Origin: Anniella stebbinsi
Taxonomy: Eukaryota > Chordata > Lepidosauria > Squamata > Anniellidae
Direction of reading: 5' to 3'
NCBI GenBank assembly: GCA_029215795.1
Contig: JARDYH010000007.1
Location: 66,084,763 to 66,148,762 of the forward strand
DNA length: 64,000 nt
Shown in pieces: positions 1-16,600 of the stretch (position 1 is its first letter; every line of letters starts with the position of its first letter). The notes under the pieces were generated by a model. The model was not told the origin of the DNA. It worked only from the letters and a program-made list of their open reading frames with translations, and did no database searches. A program made the position numbers and the translations under genes.

Positions 1-292
1 ATCTTGCCTTTCCGCCAAAACATGATGCTCACGGCAGCTAAAGAAACACAGATGAAAAACCAACACCTGAATTTATACATAACTTCAAAACACAATTAAA
101 AACACTCAATACGGGTGCAATCCTATGCCTGCTTAGACAGGGAAAAAAAGTCCTTGAACTTTTTTTTCTGGCTCTAGAAATCTGAGAAAGATATAAAAAT
201 ACTACTTATTATCATCTGGCCTTCCTTACATTCCCCCGTCCCCAAAACAAGCGGGTTTCCCACCCTACTATCATCACCGCTAGAACCCGTTA

Positions 293-4654
<4,362 letters not shown>

Positions 4655-4900
4655 CTCTGGATCGGGATCGAGCGTAAACCAAAGCGGAGCTTTCTCTGTT
4701 TCTTCTCAAGGCATCACAAATCCACGCGCCTGACCCAGGTGGACGGGCGCTTCCCGTTGCTCACTCGGCAAAGCTGCAGCAGCACGACAGAATGAGCTAG
4801 GGAAAGGACTCGGACAAACCTAGAGGAAGCCGGATTGGTGAGAGAAAGAAGTATTGGAGGTCTCTGCTCACCCCCAACCATTGCTGCACTGAAACCCCAC
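4655..4900 (-). promoter_or_regulatory. Probable ALKBH6 5' UTR and proximal promoter
   Basis: Sequence immediately upstream of the ALKBH6 ATG. An inverted CCAAT box (ATTGG) lies at 4834-4838. No TATA box and no dense CpG are visible, and the start site cannot be fixed from sequence. Confidence 0.35.
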
Positions 4901-5584
4901 CCCATTTCCTCTGTTGGTTCTCCTAAATTGTCTACCCTTAAGATTGCAAGCTCTTTGAGATGGAGATACCTCCTGGCTTTTTTGTTTTGTTTTGTTTACT
5001 TGGAACAGAGCTTTTTATTACCCCAGGCTTTTAAACAGCCTTTTAGGGTGCAATCCAATGCATGTCCCCCCCTCCCCGTCTAAACATGTATAGGATTGTA
5101 TCTTTCAAGGACTTCTAGATCCGATTTGTTTGCATACTGATTCTACCTATGGTTTTTCTAAAAAAAAAAAACATTTTGGTTTTATTTTTGTATAGCTATA
5201 TTTATTTATATTTCAATATTTCATTATTTTAATCTGCCCAGTAACCAACCATTACCATTGTTAGCTGCCCTGAAGTATAGAAATTCTTTAATAAATCCGC
5301 AAAACAAACATGTCTCTTGATGGCACTATGCAAACCCTATTTGGAATCACAGATTGTCCTGCTGAATTTCTGCCTGTCGTGAAGCTGTTGAGACTGTAGG
5401 AGACGAAATTGGGGAGGGGGGGAGAGCAACCCCGGGGAGGTCGAGCTCCGGCTTTCCCCTCCCCTGAGCCAAAAGAACCCAGGCGTCCTGATCCCTACCA
5501 GGCTTAGCAAAGGCAGGAAAAAGAACCCAGGCATCCTGGTCTCCCCCTTTCCCATTGCAACCCATTCCACCCCACGCTCACTCA

Positions 5585-5770
5585 CTCACTCATTCCAACA
5601 GACAGCAGCGCGACACATTTCCGGGTGGCCCGTTGAGTGGCAGCCTCCTCCGTCCAATGAAAACCAAACTGCGTAGATCCTGCCTTCGATTAAGAGAACC
5701 AATCAGCTCTCTGTGAAACACAGAGGCGGGGCATCGCTTCTGAGCTTGGTGTTGGAGGGGAGGGGGGCAA
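5585..5770. promoter_or_regulatory. Promoter-like cluster, gene unassigned
   Basis: A compact stretch with two CCAAT boxes (in TCCAATG near 5655 and CCAATCAG near 5700), an ETS-like ATTTCCGGG near 5618 and a GGGGCGG-type box. It could be an upstream ALKBH6 promoter or a divergent transcript start. Assignment is inference only. Confidence 0.3.
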
Positions 5771-7611
5771 AAAGAAGAGGGGTCCCAGAGCTATAGAGGT
5801 AGAGGGAAGCAGACCATGCAAAGGGAGTTAGAGCCAGGGGAATGGGAACTAGGACTCCTGGGTTCTCCTTAAGGAAAGCTGGCTATGGTAGTTAGAGCAA
5901 GGGATGCTGGGAACCAGGACTCCTGGGTTCTTTTGGAGGTGTCCCATCCCAGCCCACCCACGGATCCCCTTTTAGCTTAGATGGCTTTTCAGCCCTTCCT
6001 CAACCTGGGACAACAACTCCTAGCATCCCCCCAACACATCTGAAGGGCACCAGGTTGGGGAAGGCAGCCACGGTGGCTAACTAAAGCCTCCATGTGCAGA
6101 AGCAGTCCATCTCTGAGTTCCAGTTGTTGCAGAGGGCAAACGGCAAAGGGTTGTCCCCGCAGAGCCTGGTTGTGCGTTTTCTGGAGGCGTTGGGTGGCCG
6201 TCCTTGAAAGCCAAACACCAGGCCTTGGTCTTGTTGAGTAAATTACCCTAGCTAATGAACCAAAGTAACGCCGTGTTTGCCTGCTGTTTAGCCTTGTAAG
6301 AGAAACAAGAATTGTCCGGCTGCAAGATTTCTGCATGCGCTGAAATATGCTTGAGAGATAACAAGAGTGAAGATGCCCAGGTGGATCTGAGACAAAAGGC
6401 AGCGGTTATTTTACAGTGCTGTTCTTTCTTCCAACTAGAACTCTTTGTTAGACCAGAGCACGCACACGCACACGCACACGCCGGAAGATAGCATATATAG
6501 TTTGCTGGCTCTTTTGTTCCAGGAGATACTGCTTTGAAGCACTGAGGCTCTTGTATCTCCTTATTCTGCAGGATAATAATAAAATCGTTTGGACCCAAAA
6601 CTCCGTCTCTAGATCTCCTCCTTTGTGTGCTGAATTGAATGAGTGCACCAGGGGAATGGGCCAACTTTTGCAACAGTCTGATGCAGCAAGGCCATCCTTA
6701 ATGCCCAGAATTAATCAGAAGTCAGTGAATGATCTGCCTAGGACCGCCTTTCCCAACCCGCCCGCCACTGGCATGCAGGCCCCCCAAGAGCTTTTGCGAA
6801 ATTGAATTTGTCCCTCGAGGGGCGGGGGCTGAAAGAGGTTCTGCACCCCAGCTTTAAAGCCTGGCTGGGAGCGGTCAGAGCACTGGCATGCGCAACACCC
6901 CCCCTTGCAAGCTGTTCAGAGCAGGAGCGTGTCCTCTTGCAACCTGTAAGAACCGTGCAGATATATCTGTAATACATTTTCCTAATACTAGGCTCTTCCT
7001 GCTTTCCTTTGCTGGGTACCTTTTTCTACTCACTCCCGGCCACACATTTGGCCTTCTCCCCTTCTAACACTTTCTGAACTTCGGCATCTTGCCATATTTC
7101 TGTGGTGAGAGCTTCCTTTGCCGCTCTTGGGTCCACACAACCGCAACCCTACGTCAGCAAATGCGTTGCAATGAACTCTCCCAGCCAGAGAAATCAAAAA
7201 GGAAGAGTCCTGTACGCAATGCACATAGAAACACTTTTTATTAATTTGTTAACAGATATATATATTGTCATGCTAAGTTTTTCTTTTTCTCTTTTCTTCC
7301 AGCAAGCCTGGATGGACGGGGATCAGGGAAGACGGAAATCATGCAAGATTCAACAGAGCTCAGCAGAAGGCATAAAAAAATTTTTACATGTAGGCAGAAA
7401 GAACGCAAACCAGTGTAATTTCTACAGAAAAAGGAAAGTAAAATTACTGAAAGTTACCACAAAGGGCTGCTACTGAGGTTGGTAAGTCAGTGCCTTCAGG
7501 GAAGACAAGGCAATCCCAGCTGAGAATTCTACGGCAAGGGCTACCCCAGGTTTAGAAAGGGGGATCCGCACCCAGGTTTCTTCTGACATGAAGCTGAAAT
7601 CAACTGAAGGG

Positions 7612-7621
7612 TTTATTTATT
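7612..7621 (-). promoter_or_regulatory. Candidate polyadenylation signal (two overlapping AATAAA on minus strand)
   Basis: On the minus strand the sequence reads AATAAATAAA. It lies about 245 nt downstream of the stop of the 7864-8212 minus-strand ORF, so it could serve that ORF or a long CLIP3 3' UTR. Confidence 0.4.
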
Positions 7622-7863
7622 GCTGGTTAATGAAAGATTGCAGAGGGCTTCCTAAAGGCTAGCAACAGAGCTACGAGGACGAGGGGATGAAGAGGTTAGG
7701 TTTACACTTTCGTGATAATGAGCTGACGGTGAAATGTGGGTGCAGGTTGGAGGCCGCTGTGGCATCCCAAAATACAACAACAAAGAGGATATGTAGGATG
7801 AAGTGGACCAGGGTCAATGTAACAGGCCAGAACTGCTGATACTATGTAATATATCTGTACATA

Positions 7864-8212
7864 TCAGTTTTTCCCAAAGACTCTCAATGTTTTAGCAAGC
7901 TCGGGGTTTTGCCAGAATGCTAACATCTTCTCTCTACGTGTCAGTCCAAAGTGGATGTCAGTCCAAACATCCTTCATTGCTTGTATTGACATTGCTTTTC
8001 CTGATGGAGGTTTTGTGCCTTTCAGAAGCTGCATGACAGACAGAAATTCAACAGGTGTGGCAGTCTCAACACTGGGTGCCTGTGCCCCAAAAGGCTGTGC
8101 TTGTTGGATTTCTGCAGATACTGCAAATGCTGAAGGCAGAGGATGCCTAAAGTGGCAGTCCAAGCCACTTTCCTTCGTGATCTGCTCAGTGTCCAGGACT
8201 GCTTCTTCCAGC
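7864..8212 (-). CDS. Candidate alternative last exon of CLIP3 (unverified)
   Basis: Minus-strand open frame of about 115 codons with no upstream ATG, so if coding it must be a spliced exon. A TTTGTAG|G acceptor at 8213-8214 is preceded by a pyrimidine-rich stretch. CLIP3 coding exon 12 ends with two spare bases (AG), and joining it here gives AG|G (Arg), exactly as at the normal exon 13, then continues in frame with LEEAVLDTEQ to a TAA. The tail includes VEFLSVMQLLKG and a basic-aromatic end, LAKTLRVFGKN. I recognise no domain. AATAAA follows at 7612-7621. It may equally be non-coding 3' UTR; the opposite strand is also open over much of this span. Confidence 0.25.
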
Positions 8213-8534
8213 CTACAAACTGAGTTCACAGGTGTGGTAAGGAAGGAAACAGAAGTGCATGCAACGGGATGGGCAGGTAAGCTTAGGGCCGGATGGAGCT
8301 CGGGAAGGAAGCCTCCTTTCTTCACTCTTCTCCCAAGCAGGAAGAAAGTCCTGGAATCTTGGCTCAGCCTGAATGAAATTCGGCACACTTCTTTCTTAAA
8401 AAATAAATAAATTGCATACCCTTGTTTAATTCAGATGCCATCTGGTTTAAATCCAAGGTCTCAAAATATTTTTAAGTGTGAACACTAGAAGTGAAAGGTG
8501 CATTTCCTGGAACCACTAAAAGTTCCAAATGACA

Positions 8535-8573
8535 TCATCATCATCATCATTATTATTATTATTATTATTATTA
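8535..8573. repeat. ATC/ATT microsatellite
   Basis: CATCATCATC running into ATT units. Confidence 0.9.
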
Positions 8574-8579
8574 GCTGGA

Positions 8580-10636
8580 ACTCTGGTTTCACTGTCAAAA
8601 CCTAAGTGCTGATGCAGAGATTTCTCCACCAAAATTTCAAAAGGCTGACATTCACATTTCTCAGCTGAAGATTTTGCATTTCGAGTTCACTTTAGCACCC
8701 ATCCTAGTTTCTGCTCCACTCGCTGAAGTTAGAATCCAGGAAACCCTGTTCTATCCACCTTGTCAGCTCCATTAGGCCCACATATGTTTTTTTTTGCTGT
8801 CCCATGATTTTCATGGAATCATTTCCAAGCGACCTAAGCTAGGGGCCACTGAGCAAATGGTGTGTGTTTGTAATGGTGACAAGACGGATGAAGATCTATC
8901 ATGTTGCAGCTGATAAATGCAGGAGATAAAATTCGGTTATACTTTTTTCGCACACTTTTTTCTTTAAGGAAAGTGACTTCCGGAAATATAAGTTTGATAT
9001 ACACATAGAGAGAGAGACACACACACACATTACACACCATCAAAGGCTGTTATTGACATTTTCTCCTCCCTGTATGTACACATACATAAGCTAAGCACAG
9101 CTGCTAACACACACTATGTTTCAGTCAAGGTGTCTTCTTGCATCTGTACTCCGCAGAGTTTTTGTTTCCCTAATCAGAAAGAAATGCACTAATTGGATAG
9201 GCGTCGCGGCCGACTCGGATTGTGCTAGTGGGGAATTTCCTTAGCACCATAGAAAACGCCTGCTCCTTTTCACAACACAAGTGGGCAGGTGACAGAGATG
9301 TCCTCCCTGCTTAAGGTTGCAAGCCTGTATGCACTCCCCTGGGAGTAAGTCCCCACTGAACTCCGTGGGGCCTTACTTCTGAGTAAACGTGTATGGAATC
9401 ACTGAAAGTGATTCTAGGAGGTTGCGTAGTTTCGCAGGAGACAGCTAAAAAACGGAGAGGAAAACACAGGAGAAGGGCAGAGGATTGGGAATGGCCACGT
9501 TCACACGGAATGATAAGCCGGTATTCTGGAAAACGAGCTCGCTTGGCTCCCCCGCGAATGTGACCGGCTAATCTAGTCGTTTGTAGGCAATGTGGCACCC
9601 CTGGGCAGTCGCACACCCGTGGGCACCTTTCTTGCCACCCACTGGGCTGCTCTGCCCCTCCTACATTTTGTTATTTTAAAATAACATTTCCCACTGGCAA
9701 CTGGGATCACTTCAGATCATAGTGAGGGCCTTGAGCTGTTCCTCTTTTCTTGTCCCGTGAATGTCTCTGGGCCACACGGGGGGCTCAAAGACGCCCTTAA
9801 GAAGTGAAGTGACAGCCTGAGGGTGGTTGCAGGCTGGTGCTTTCATCTGCGGTGCACTCATTTTGAGGGGGTGCCCAGGACAGTGCCTGTAATTGCCAGA
9901 TGGAGCTACGGGCCTGAAAGGTTGCTTACCCCAGGTTGGTACCAGGTCTTCCAAATCAGGGATCCTGGCTTGTCACTCGGTTTACAAGCCAAGATTGTAA
10001 ACCCGGCTTTGTTCACGAATCCCGACATGTTTGACAGCGACAAGCCAAGATCCCTGGTTCGGATGCCGTGCTAAACAAACCGTGTCCCGTTTCATGTAAC
10101 TGTTCGACCTCATGTGGAGGAAAGAATCAGGCGCAAAGCCAGTTCGCCAGAATCCTGGCTTAGCATTCCACGCAAACGTGGCCAGTGTCAATCTCACCAA
10201 GCGCAACAGGGTTCGGCTTCTACCAAGAGCCTGGGGTTTGCCCGTGTGGGTTTCCAGAAGGCGTAGTTTTCTACACACACCAGAGGAAAAGATCCGAGAC
10301 CTGTCTTCAAACCACAGCTGTCCCCTGATTTTTAAAACCAGACTTGATCAATCGTATGAATTTTAGTTGCCAATTAATCTACTGGAAAAAGAAGAGGTGC
10401 CAGAAGAGACCTATATAGCCCAAATCCCATGGGGTACATGTGCCAGGAAAAGGGGAACAGGAGGTATAAGTATAGCATTTCTCACAAACTACCAGAGGGA
10501 TGGTGTTTATATGTTTTAACAAGGCACTGGGGTTCACTAGAACGGCAATCAGGGAAGGAGAGATGAGAAAAGGAACTGAAGAGCAGTCTTTGATTAACTT
10601 GGAGAGCGAAGAAACAGTGGAGGAAAGAGGGAGTTT
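8580..10636. other. CLIP3 3' flank / possible 3' UTR
   Basis: Directly downstream of the CLIP3 stop on the minus strand. No confident poly(A) signal was found close to the stop. A foldback DNA element lies at about 9955-10245. Otherwise I see only unassigned sequence. Confidence 0.4.
9955..10245. mobile_element. Foldback DNA-transposon relic
   Basis: Inverted repeats CAGGGATCCTGGCTTGTC (about 9957-9974) and its near-complement (about 10039-10056), in a longer stretch rich in GGCTTG/CAAGCC phrases. Boundaries are approximate. Confidence 0.4.
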
Positions 10637-10691
10637 TTAAGACTGCATTTCCGCACGGAGCATCCATGGGAACCAACAGCAGAAAAGTAAC
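10637..10691 (-). CDS. CLIP3: CLIP3 coding exon 13 (palmitoylated tail and stop)
   Basis: Residues 519-536: [18 protein letters not shown], followed by TAA. The acceptor is CCTGCAG|. The tail is almost identical to that of mammalian CLIP3, including the two adjacent Cys. Confidence 0.95.
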
Positions 10692-13600
10692 CTGCAGGAG
10701 ACAAAAGGAAATGTCGAGAGACATTCATCTCATGACCATTCATGAGGGTTTGGACCTGGGAGACCAAATCATGCTCATCTATGAAGCTCATTGGGCAGTT
10801 TTGTTCAAATGTATTTTATGTTTTTTCTTAAAGAAATGAATCATATTTCAATTCCCAATAAAACACAGTACAATTACAAATTTAAAATTCCAAGTGATTC
10901 AAACAGTTGGAATAAGAGTCTCTATCACCATGTTACTGGCCCAGTTAAGAACAAGCGCAAGTGGGCTCCTCTCTGTTGCAGCCATGAAGATAATGTTGGA
11001 AATATCCCCTTCCTGTTTAATGCTAACCATGGCTTATTGTTATGCCCCAAAAGTTAAACTGGTTAGTGTAAACTATGGATTATTGAAACAAACCATGGTT
11101 TATGATCCTGGCTTGTTTATAGACTATAGTTTACAGGGATAGGCAACCTGGTGCCCTCTAGATGTTTTGGACCACAATTCCCATAATCGCTTTCCATGCT
11201 GGCTGGGACCGATGGCAATTTTAGTCCCAAACCTGGAAGGCAGCAGATTGCCCATTGCTGCTTTACAGTCTCACCACGGTTTGTCCGTTTCAGATGTAAC
11301 GATAAATAGCAATTAATGTTAAACAGAAAGTGAATGTTTCCAATCTCTTCCTCACAGCCTTGCTAGAAGAAGAGAGGGCTCAAAGCTTGCTCATTCTCAG
11401 TTACAGAACACTAAACCAGGCCAAAGTGAATTAAATGGGGGGAAAGGTGAAAAAAGATAACGATATATTTGAAACCTGCTCCAAACCATGGATAGCCAAC
11501 AATCAACTCTCTTGCCTTCTCGTTTGGTATTTTTGCCTTGGATTTGGTATTGGATATTTTGTTTAGTAAACCAGGTATTATAACCCAGGAGGGGTTTCCC
11601 CCCACCCCATTGACCCGATAGCCGTGTACACTAAGGGTGCCTCTACAAGAGCGATTTAAAGCTCTTTCAAGGCGCATTAAAAATTTGACCTCTACAAGAG
11701 CGGAGCACAAATCGGGGGTCGAGGTGCTTTTCCTATGCGATTATGCGCATTATCGAATTAGCGTTAAATAACGAGTTTTAATTTACTGCGGCTGTTAAAG
11801 CGCCTTATGACCATGTAAACAAGCGATTCTCCGCATTAAATACCTCTAAAGCGCGTTTCATACAACCGGTAAGGCAACCTGTTATGCCCTTAACCGCCTC
11901 CCGCGTATAGTGATTTGCTGTAAAAGTGATTGCGAGAAGATGCGCATAATCGGACAACCAGGCATCAAACTGAATTCTTGTAGAGTGGACCTAAGACTAG
12001 GCTATGCACATCCCCACCACAAGTACCAGGTTCCACCTCTGAGCTGCAAAATAATCACAAGACTCCACCCTATGACCTGTCCATGGCTCCACTCACTTTC
12101 CAGGAATTTCTGCGCCAAACCCTACCCAAGCCCTTGGGCTAGAGCAGGAAGAAACGGATGTCTATTTACCTGGGTGAATGGAGGCTGCCTCTACAAGAGG
12201 CATTTAAAGCTCTTTCAAGGCGCATTAAAAAAATTACCTCTACAAGAACGGAGCGCAAATCGGGCGTAGAGGCGCGTTTTCTCTCCGATTATGCGCATTA
12301 TCGAATGCGCGTTAAATAGCGAGTTTTATTTTGCTCCGACCGTTAAAGCGCATTTTGACTATGTGAACAAGCGATTCTCCGCATGTCAACAGTTTAAATC
12401 GTGTTTCGGTTGTCCAGTAATGCGCTTCGCTGCCTCTCGTACAGAGGTATTAGGCGTAAATGCGCTTCTGCGAATATGCGCATAATTGCCTAACCAGGCG
12501 TAAAGGCGAATTCTTGTAGATGAGGCCGGAGTTCCAAAGGGTACTCCAGTTGTTCTTACCTAGAGATGGAGCTTTCCGATGTGATATCTTTCGGGGTTCT
12601 GACAGCTGTGAAGTTGCGCTTTGGCTGTGAAACTGTGGAAGAGAGGAAAGGAAAGGACAATCCTTTGGAAAAAACGGGAAAGGACACAAACGCAAGGCAT
12701 GATGCCTCCTTCTCCCTCTCATCTGCCTGACAGTCCCTCTCCTGCATTAGGCAACAGCGTTCCAGCCACTGGAAATCCAGAAGGGGAAAAGATTATTCAC
12801 ACCATCTTGGGAGATTACACAAATTGGATCTCAAGCAAATTCCCCTAATTTTGCTTGCAAAGATGCAAAACTATATTCTCTTAAAATGAAAAGGAAATGT
12901 GGTGTGGTTTGTTTGTTTGTTTCAGTTGGTTTTTGTTTTGTTTTTTACAATGTCCCCAGTTATGGAGTCTCACTTTACAATTCCCTGTTAATCTGGTATT
13001 AAAATGGTCAAATAATAAAACCCTGAAGATGGCTAATTTGATCTGAGATGCTGAAATTATCTGAAAGGAGGGGGGGGGGACAATTCAGCCCTCTATTTCC
13101 CCCCAGTGATTTCTGGGAGGGGCTGCCAAATATCCCTCTTGTGTCCTCCTGGAAGGCTGCTTTTGCTGAAATTCAACAGATGGTGCTTTTCACGCCATGG
13201 CATTTGTGGGAAAGAACCACTTGCTGAATTTCTGCTTGTTAGGCCACACTGAAAAACACAGGAGACCTGCCTGGGTGATGGGGTGGTAATGGAAATAGTG
13301 GAGCAAAGTCCAGGGTGTACCTACTAGTGACTTGGTGGACCTTCTTTGCTGAATTGCCATCCCCCTGGGAATCCTTTGGGCCTCCAATTCTGCAGCAGAG
13401 ATGGTTACAATTAACTCACAGTGTAAGAACAATGAAAGCATTCAAGTAGGTTAATTATCAGAATGCCTCCCCCCCCCCCCCCCCGCCAGAGCCAATGCTG
13501 CCATCAAGGCGTGAATGACCGCGACCTGGTTCACGCAAGAAGACAACCCAAACTTAACCCATACTAAAGGTTGAGTGCAGGTTATCCTTGAACTATGGTT

Positions 13601-16600
13601 GTCGTTGAAATGTGAGTTGTTCTGTTGTGTGAACCCAACCAAGCTAACAAACCGTGGTTTGATAACCATGAACAAGCTACACTTCACAATCCAACAACAA
13701 ACCATGGGTTCACTTCATGGGTTGTTTGCGGTGAACAAACCAAGTTTTGTTAGCCTGGCTGAGTTCATACTACACAACAACCCACATTTCAGCAACAACC
13801 CATACCCAATCTGTGGACAGCTTTTGTAAACCCATCCCATAGCTAGATCCTGGCATTCTGGTGGTTTGTGGCAGTTGTGCTGTTCCAGTATTCCCAGCCA
13901 GTAACTGAATTCCCAGCCAGTAAGAAATGCCTGGGGCCTTCTGCACCCTAAACTCATATCTGTGGGATAGTTGTTTTTGTAATATAATCTTTCTTTCATT
14001 TTCATACCTAACAAACATCCATCTAACACAACAGTGTTAACAACAATCTCTTATTTATTTACATCCCTAATCCTCCCCCCTCCCTCCTTGGCTTTGTTTT
14101 TTCTCCTACTATTTCCTTCATAGTCCCATAGTTTTCTATAAGCTTCTGACATATATTTTTTGTTTGGAGTTTTTTTCCATATAGTCTGTAAATGCTTGCC
14201 AATCCGTTCTAAAAGTATCTCTTTTTTTCTTTCCCCTGTAGACTCTTAATTTCTGCGTCAGTTTTTCATTTAGTGCTATATTCCACAAATTACTTCCCCA
14301 CATGTTAATGGTCAGCCTCAGAGGCTGTCTGTGGGATAGTTACAGTTACACAACAGAAGATGGGGAAGGAAGTCCATACACATTTGTATGGAGGTGCTCG
14401 CTCTTCTTTTACGAATTCACACGTTTCTAGCAATCAGTGTAACCTAACCCACCTCTGGACTCTGGAAGGAGGAGCAAAGACCCCATGCTTAGGAGCGCAT
14501 GTGAAATATCGAACTCCAAAAACAGAGCCATCATGTTTGCCTGTGGGCTTGTCAAGTTCGATACCAAACCAGTAGCCTGCGAGAGATGGAGGAAGAAAAG
14601 AAAAGTATTATTATTATTATTATTATTATTGTTGTTGTTGTTGTTGTTGTTGTTGATGATGATGATGATGATCTATGTTGCATTGCACTTGTGGTGGTGT
14701 AGCCTCTGATGTGCTTGGACCAGCCAAAGAGATGACACAGAATGTTCACAAACATTGTCCACAACTGGTTCAGAGAACAAAGCTGCCAGAATGCTTGTAA
14801 TCCCATTTTTGTCAGGGAAGGGAGTGTTTTCAGTCTTGTACTGGAGAAAAACTTCACCTGGGCCTTAAGGACAATAGCTTTGTGAGGCAAGATTGGGGTG
14901 AGGAGATAGGGAGCCTCAAGACAGAAAGTCAAACAGGTGTGGCAGGAGAATGGCATGGAGGGCTGAATTCCACATTTTTGCTTTAACCATGGGGACTAGT
15001 AGCTTATAAGACTTGCAGCTCAACCCAAAACAGGGAGACTGTCTTGTCTTGAACTTGAAAACGAACCCTTAGATCACAACAGGGCAAGGCAGCAAGGAAA
15101 GCTCCAAAAGAGCAACTCTGAGCGTACTCTGAGGCCAGATCTACACCAAGCAGGATATAGCACTATGAAAGCAGTGTATGGAATGTGTCTTATGGGCCCC
15201 AACAGTTGTCAGTGCACTTCAACACCGCTACAAAGCAGTAATGTGGCTCCTGCCTTTTATATACCACTTTCATAGTGCTTGGTGTAGATTGGGCCCAAGG
15301 GTACAGTTCCTGAGGGTGGGCACGGGAGATTTCCAAAGGGACTCGCTTTCAAATTAGTGTACTGGAGACTGCAGCCTCAGTCCTGCAAAACACTTTGTGA
15401 TCTTTATTGTCATTTTTACCCCATCCATCTCCTCCGAAACACACACAGTAGGCCACTGTGACTCTCATCTGAGAGAGGTGAAACGGAAGGCAACTTAACT
15501 AAGATCACCCAATGCGACTACAACAGCAGCAGAACGCGGACCCAGGATGTTCAGATCTAAGCTTACCTTAGGGCTCATAGCGCGCCTAAGGTTTTGTGTT
15601 TATTTTTTTTAGAGTCCTGCATGTCAGCCTCCATCTTCCTTCCCACCAAACCCACCTGCCTTTCTTACCTGGTGCAAAATCCGTCTTCCCGTAGAAACGG
15701 ATGACACCTTGTTTCTGCCCCGCCACCAGGACCTGGTCCCCGATCTCAATCTTCAGCCCTTCACGGTCCAGGCTGCCCACAGACAAGGACTTCTTCCTGA
15801 GAGCTGGAGAAGTGGGAAATAGAGATGAGATCGAGATCTTTTGGATTGAGATCTGCTTACGAGGGATGCCAAAGATTCTTTGGTGGGCATTCTCTGTTCC
15901 TTTCTCTCTCTCGTGGAATGATTTGACATATAATTATTTGTTCTGGGGATCGTAACTTGGATGACTATGACATGTTCTCTGAGTTACATTGTTAGCTGGA
16001 AAATGCTTTAGGGCAGATTCCTGCATTGAGCAGAGGGTTGGACTCAATGGCCTTATAGGCCCCTTCCAACTCTACTATTCTAAGATTCTATGTCATTTCC
16101 CATTCATATTTCAATCAATGCTTGCAGCCAAATGTTGAGTTTATCTTTCCAAAGCGATACATGACCCGCCACCTCTGCATTGCCCGGCCTCGTATGTCTC
16201 TTTTCCCTTCGGAGTCTTCCTTCCCTTTCACCCTCCTCCATCTGGCTGCCTCCGATCTCTTCCCCAGGATGGTCCCAGCTCTGAGGGGCCCACAGGCCCC
16301 TCTTCTCTCAACGGGCCCTCAGCGTGCTTCCGTGGCTGCAGTGCCAGCATTCCAAGCGCGGCTGGAGGGCGAGGCCTACGCACACTTCCCGTTCCCCACC
16401 ATGCCACAGGGCAACTCTAGGCTGATGGCATTCTAGGGGATGAAAACGGTGGCTAGGCCAAGCTGCTTTGAGATGCTCAGAGGGCCGGGGTGGGGGTGGG
16501 AATACAGAGGGGGACCCAGGGCAGGTATGAGCAACGAAGCCTTGGAAGATGCCAAGGGTGGATGCTGGCCCTCCCTTGCCAACCCATGCCTTTGGATCGC

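Larger units (their letters stand above)
4901..7850. other. Intergenic stretch between ALKBH6 and CLIP3
   Basis: No gene recognised. It contains short fragments of the interspersed 'GCAATCC(T/A)ATGCATG' foldback at about 5046-5105, repeated GGACTCCTGGGTTCT phrases at about 5480, 5530, 5850 and 5910, a copy of the ACAACTCCYAGCAT repeat at about 5985-6062, and a GCACAC run near 6460. Short ORFs here lack homology. Confidence 0.5.

Noticed and set aside
7955..8410. 151-codon plus-strand ORF overlapping the candidate CLIP3 tail
   Set aside because: Opposite strand of the better supported minus-strand frame. It lacks promoter or splice context and is probably a shadow, though its presence weakens the coding case for both.
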